Below are positions 32,519 to 34,808 of a DNA stretch of 34,808 nucleotides, piece after piece. The translations under genes and the position numbers were made by a program. Every line of letters begins with the position of its first letter. Position 1 is the first letter of the stretch. This stretch comes from UBA11795 sp964652755 (GTDB lineage Bacteria > Chloroflexota > Dehalococcoidia > Lucifugimonadales > UBA826): the NCBI GenBank assembly GCA_964652755.1, contig CAZZBP010000016.1:1-34808 (forward strand), written 5' to 3'. The notes under the pieces were generated by a model that was not told the DNA's origin, searched no databases, and worked only from the letters and a program-made list of their open reading frames with translations.

Positions 32519-33217
32519 GTGAAAATCATCTTAGCTGGAATAGAATACGTGGGTACAACTACCATGGCTAATCTTCTTAGCGAATGGAAGGAAAACGTAA
32601 CGGGAGAGCCTTTTTTCATGGGGCTCATACATGATCATTCAAAAATCCCACACACCTCAGGCCATCCTGACGATACGAACTTGGAGGAACAGCAGCAGAT
32701 TTTGAATCTCTCCCCTAAACTTAAAGAGATGTATCACAGATACGGGATGTACTATCACATTCATCATTATGTGCACGAAGATGACTTAACCGTAGGGTTT
32801 CATATAGAGGAATCTATTCTTGCTCGAAAATATTATGGTTATGGACTTCTTGGTGATCAGTTTGACAGAGAAAAGACTTTTGATTCTGTTGAAAAAAGAA
32901 TCAAGCAGGTGACTTCCGATCCCGTGATCATTGTCCATATGACTGCAACCGTCGAAACTATCGAGAAACGCATGTCAGAGTTATCTGAAACACCAGCTCA
33001 TTCCAACAGCCCTATCACCGTGGAAGATATACCTGAAATCATGTCTGAGTATGAGAGATTGGTTCACAAGTCTACCATCGGGCCTGTTGTTCAGATCGAC
33101 ACTTCTATTGATTCCCCTCAGCAGACTCTAAAAAAATTAATAAAGCTACTTGAGCCCCATTTTACCAAAAACGACCGCGTGAGAGTCGAGAATCACAAAA
33201 GACAGATTTCTGTCTAA
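32519..33217 (+). CDS. Nucleotide-kinase-like P-loop-fold protein with degenerate Walker A
   Basis: 232 residues from GTG 32519 (GGAG 8 nt upstream). The fold reads like a small-molecule/nucleotide kinase: a first strand and loop IILAGIEYVGTTTMANLL, a central GFHIEESILARKYYGYG, the strand PVIIVHMTATVETIEKRM (like the VYLDVSPE strand of dNMP kinases), a charged lid and IGPVVQIDTS near the end. The Walker A is G7-IEYV-G12-T13-T14-T15 where K-[ST] is expected; the catalytic Lys is absent. So it may be a pseudokinase, a ligand-binding relative, or a family with another mechanism. The substrate is unknown. It is co-directional with the unknown gene upstream. Confidence 0.65.
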   Translation: MKIILAGIEYVGTTTMANLLSEWKENVTGEPFFMGLIHDHSKIPHTSGHPDDTNLEEQQQILNLSPKLKEMYHRYGMYYHIHHYVHEDDLTVGFHIEESILARKYYGYGLLGDQFDREKTFDSVEKRIKQVTSDPVIIVHMTATVETIEKRMSELSETPAHSNSPITVEDIPEIMSEYERLVHKSTIGPVVQIDTSIDSPQQTLKKLIKLLEPHFTKNDRVRVENHKRQISV

Positions 33218-33224
33218 TATTGAC

Positions 33225-34016
33225 CTAATCGCTTAATTCGGACGATTTCTCTAAGAAGTGTTGTACTTTTTTATTGAATAGTTCGGGCTGTTCATAATAA
33301 GTCGAGTGTCCTGATCCCTTGACGACGAGAAGTTCAGAATGTGTTACAAGTTCTGAGGCTATGCGAATTGTCTCTGGATGGACGATAGCGTCTTGTTCTC
33401 CTGTTATATAAAGCATCGGTATTTCCAGATCAATAAAGCGTTGGTGGGTGCTTATTCCCCACAGATGCTTGGGGACCTTTAAGAAATCGGGGTCATGACG
33501 TGGGTTTAATCTCATAATTTGCCTGTAAAGAAATGCCTTTTCTGGGTTCTGTTCAGCGAACTTGGAGGAAATTGCACGGAGAGCCCCTTTTGGTATGAAC
33601 GGCGGGTTTGCTTTGTGTTTTTTACGAATAAGTCGCGCTTTCTCACTATCCGCCCCTCCATTACTGCCTGAAAGAATTAAAGACCAAACCCTGCCCGGAT
33701 TTCTAAGAGCAAATCCGGAGCCTGAACGCCCACCCATTGAATGGGCAACTATCGCGGTGTTTTCGACCTCAAGATAATCTAGCAAACCCTTGAGGTCTTC
33801 TGCGAAAGCTGCACGCCCTTTTGGAGGGTTTTCATCGCGGGTTCTACCAAATGTTCTGTGATCGTATACGACACATCGGTAATGCTTTGAAAAGTGAGTG
33901 ATCTGTTGCCACCAGGAAAGATGATTGCCTCCAGAACCATGAGCGAACACGATTGTGGGTCCTTCTCCGTGTACTTCGTAGTAAATATCAGTATTGTTTA
34001 CTGCTGCGAATGGCAT
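33225..34016 (-). CDS. Alpha/beta hydrolase
   Basis: 263 residues of the alpha/beta hydrolase fold. Oxyanion-loop motif FAHGSGGNHLSWW, VYDHRTFGRT, the nucleophile Ser in VAHSMGGRSGSGFALRNP, the acid in YITGEQDAIVHPE, and the His in VKGSGHSTYYEQPE. The triad and spacing fit esterases or haloperoxidase-like or C-C hydrolases. No signal peptide, so cytoplasmic. It is convergent with the kinase-like gene. The substrate cannot be told. Confidence 0.88.
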   Translation of the reverse strand: MPFAAVNNTDIYYEVHGEGPTIVFAHGSGGNHLSWWQQITHFSKHYRCVVYDHRTFGRTRDENPPKGRAAFAEDLKGLLDYLEVENTAIVAHSMGGRSGSGFALRNPGRVWSLILSGSNGGADSEKARLIRKKHKANPPFIPKGALRAISSKFAEQNPEKAFLYRQIMRLNPRHDPDFLKVPKHLWGISTHQRFIDLEIPMLYITGEQDAIVHPETIRIASELVTHSELLVVKGSGHSTYYEQPELFNKKVQHFLEKSSELSD

Positions 34017-34034
34017 AACTTCCAGAGTCCTAAA

Positions 34035-34682
34035 CTAACGAGTTTTCTGGACATTCCACGAGTCCCAGTGGGTAACTTCATCCACTGGTTGTCTCTTTGG
34101 CTGCGACCAATTTCCTTTTGCTGGATACCCCAGCGGAATAAGCGCCATAGTAGAGGCATCTTTTGGAATCCCAAGTAAATTTTTCACTTCTTCTTCATGC
34201 CCATAATAAAGTGTTGTTAAGGTTGATCCGATTCCATATGCGCGCGCAGCGAGCATTAAATGTTGTACCGCGCCGTAGATTGATGAACCAGCTCTGGAAT
34301 TTCCCGAAACTCCTGTATTGCGTAGGATTGCAATAATCCAGACTGGAGCATCCTGAATATGATTAGCTAGATGTTCTGCACTGAGATAATTTCTTGGGCC
34401 TAACGTATCTGAATCGTCTGTTCCGTTAAGGATACTTTCACGCCTAACTCCGTAAGCCCTATCCCAGCCTTCTCGATACCAGTTAGCAATTTGATTCTTT
34501 TTTTCCTGATCCTTGACCACTATCCAAGCCCACCGCTGACTGTTTCCTCCAGATGGTCCTCGTATAGCTGCGTCCAATATATCCCAAACTATCTCTTCAG
34601 ATATCGGTTTTCCTGAAAGATATCTACGGGCGGGTGTGGAATGTAGTCCTTCAATTAGGTTCAAACAATCTGTTGTTTTCAT
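34035..34682 (-). CDS. Nitroreductase-family FMN protein
   Basis: 215 residues from ATG 34682 (TTG 34691 adds three). FMN-binding motifs: TPARRYLSGKPISEE at the start, RGPSGGNSQRWAWIVVKD, and the C-terminal AARAYGIGSTLTTLYYGHEEEVKNLLGIPKDASTMALIPLGYPAKG. It reduces nitro compounds, quinones or enones with NAD(P)H in related proteins. It lies about 20 nt upstream of the alpha/beta hydrolase on the same strand, so the two may form an operon. Confidence 0.9.
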   Translation of the reverse strand: MKTTDCLNLIEGLHSTPARRYLSGKPISEEIVWDILDAAIRGPSGGNSQRWAWIVVKDQEKKNQIANWYREGWDRAYGVRRESILNGTDDSDTLGPRNYLSAEHLANHIQDAPVWIIAILRNTGVSGNSRAGSSIYGAVQHLMLAARAYGIGSTLTTLYYGHEEEVKNLLGIPKDASTMALIPLGYPAKGNWSQPKRQPVDEVTHWDSWNVQKTR

Positions 34683-34808
34683 GTTAAGCAACGGTTCCTT
34701 TATTCATATTTGACAAAGAAGTTATGAGGTTCTTTCAGAGTTCCTACCCTAATATAACCCCCTTAGCGTTTTTGAGTTCAATGTAAGTGTAATTCCGCAC
34801 TGTTAGGA

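Overview
The window is a dense stretch of core bacterial metabolism with no recognisable mobile element, CRISPR array, rRNA or tRNA. The gene set (single-chain glycyl-tRNA synthetase, a SpoIIIAA/Ycf45-like ATPase with an R3H end, DsbA-family proteins, CpsB-type PHP phosphatase, moderate-to-low GC) would fit a free-living Chloroflexota lineage such as marine Dehalococcoidia/SAR202. That placement is an inference from gene content only. Standard code 11 fits, because UGA is clearly used as a stop in rnc, thrC and folE. Three 10-N placeholders (341-350, 3972-3981, 11394-11403) all lie inside genes.

Layout. 1-71 (-) is the edge of a gene. 301-1714 (-) is glnA. It is divergent from 1970-2599 (+), a DsbA/FrnE-like thioredoxin-fold gene with an in-frame UGA exactly where the catalytic Cys belongs, so it is a candidate selenoprotein. 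Between them lies a four-box array with an 11-bp period that resembles GlnR/OmpR-type operators. Then come rnc, a TPP-dependent enzyme, glyA (-), and the overlapping thrC-folE-acetyltransferase genes (+). Next are an MshA-like glycosyltransferase (+), a tandem-GNAT protein (-, split only by a false gap) and a CpsB-like phosphatase (+).

12942-19649 is a co-directional minus-strand block, in transcription order LOG-like gene, eno, gap, pdxS, pdxT, R3H ATPase, tmk. 19718-20578 (+) is a short-chain dehydrogenase. 20630-25277 (-) is a carboxylase set: PccB-like 12S subunit, a small accessory protein, a 5S-type carboxyltransferase fused to a biotin carrier, then malate dehydrogenase. It lacks a biotin carboxylase, so a transcarboxylase role (methylmalonyl-CoA + pyruvate to propionyl-CoA + oxaloacetate, then malate) is possible. 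25409-26751 (+) is folP-folK, which together with folE gives three folate steps. 26720-30634 (-) holds Trm112-like, CopD-like, TlpA-like, SbcD-like and glyS genes. 30970-33217 (+) holds two genes I cannot name, the second a nucleotide-kinase-like fold with a degenerate P-loop. The window ends with an alpha/beta hydrolase and a nitroreductase (-).

Most notable: (1) the UGA/Sec DsbA-like gene with a candidate SECIS hairpin; (2) the 11-bp-period array placed just upstream of the glnA -10, combined with a glutamine synthetase whose adenylylation Tyr is Phe; (3) gap (GAPDH), whose conserved C-terminal tail continues past two in-frame UGA codons; (4) the transcarboxylase-like operon; (5) the unassigned pair at 30970-33217.
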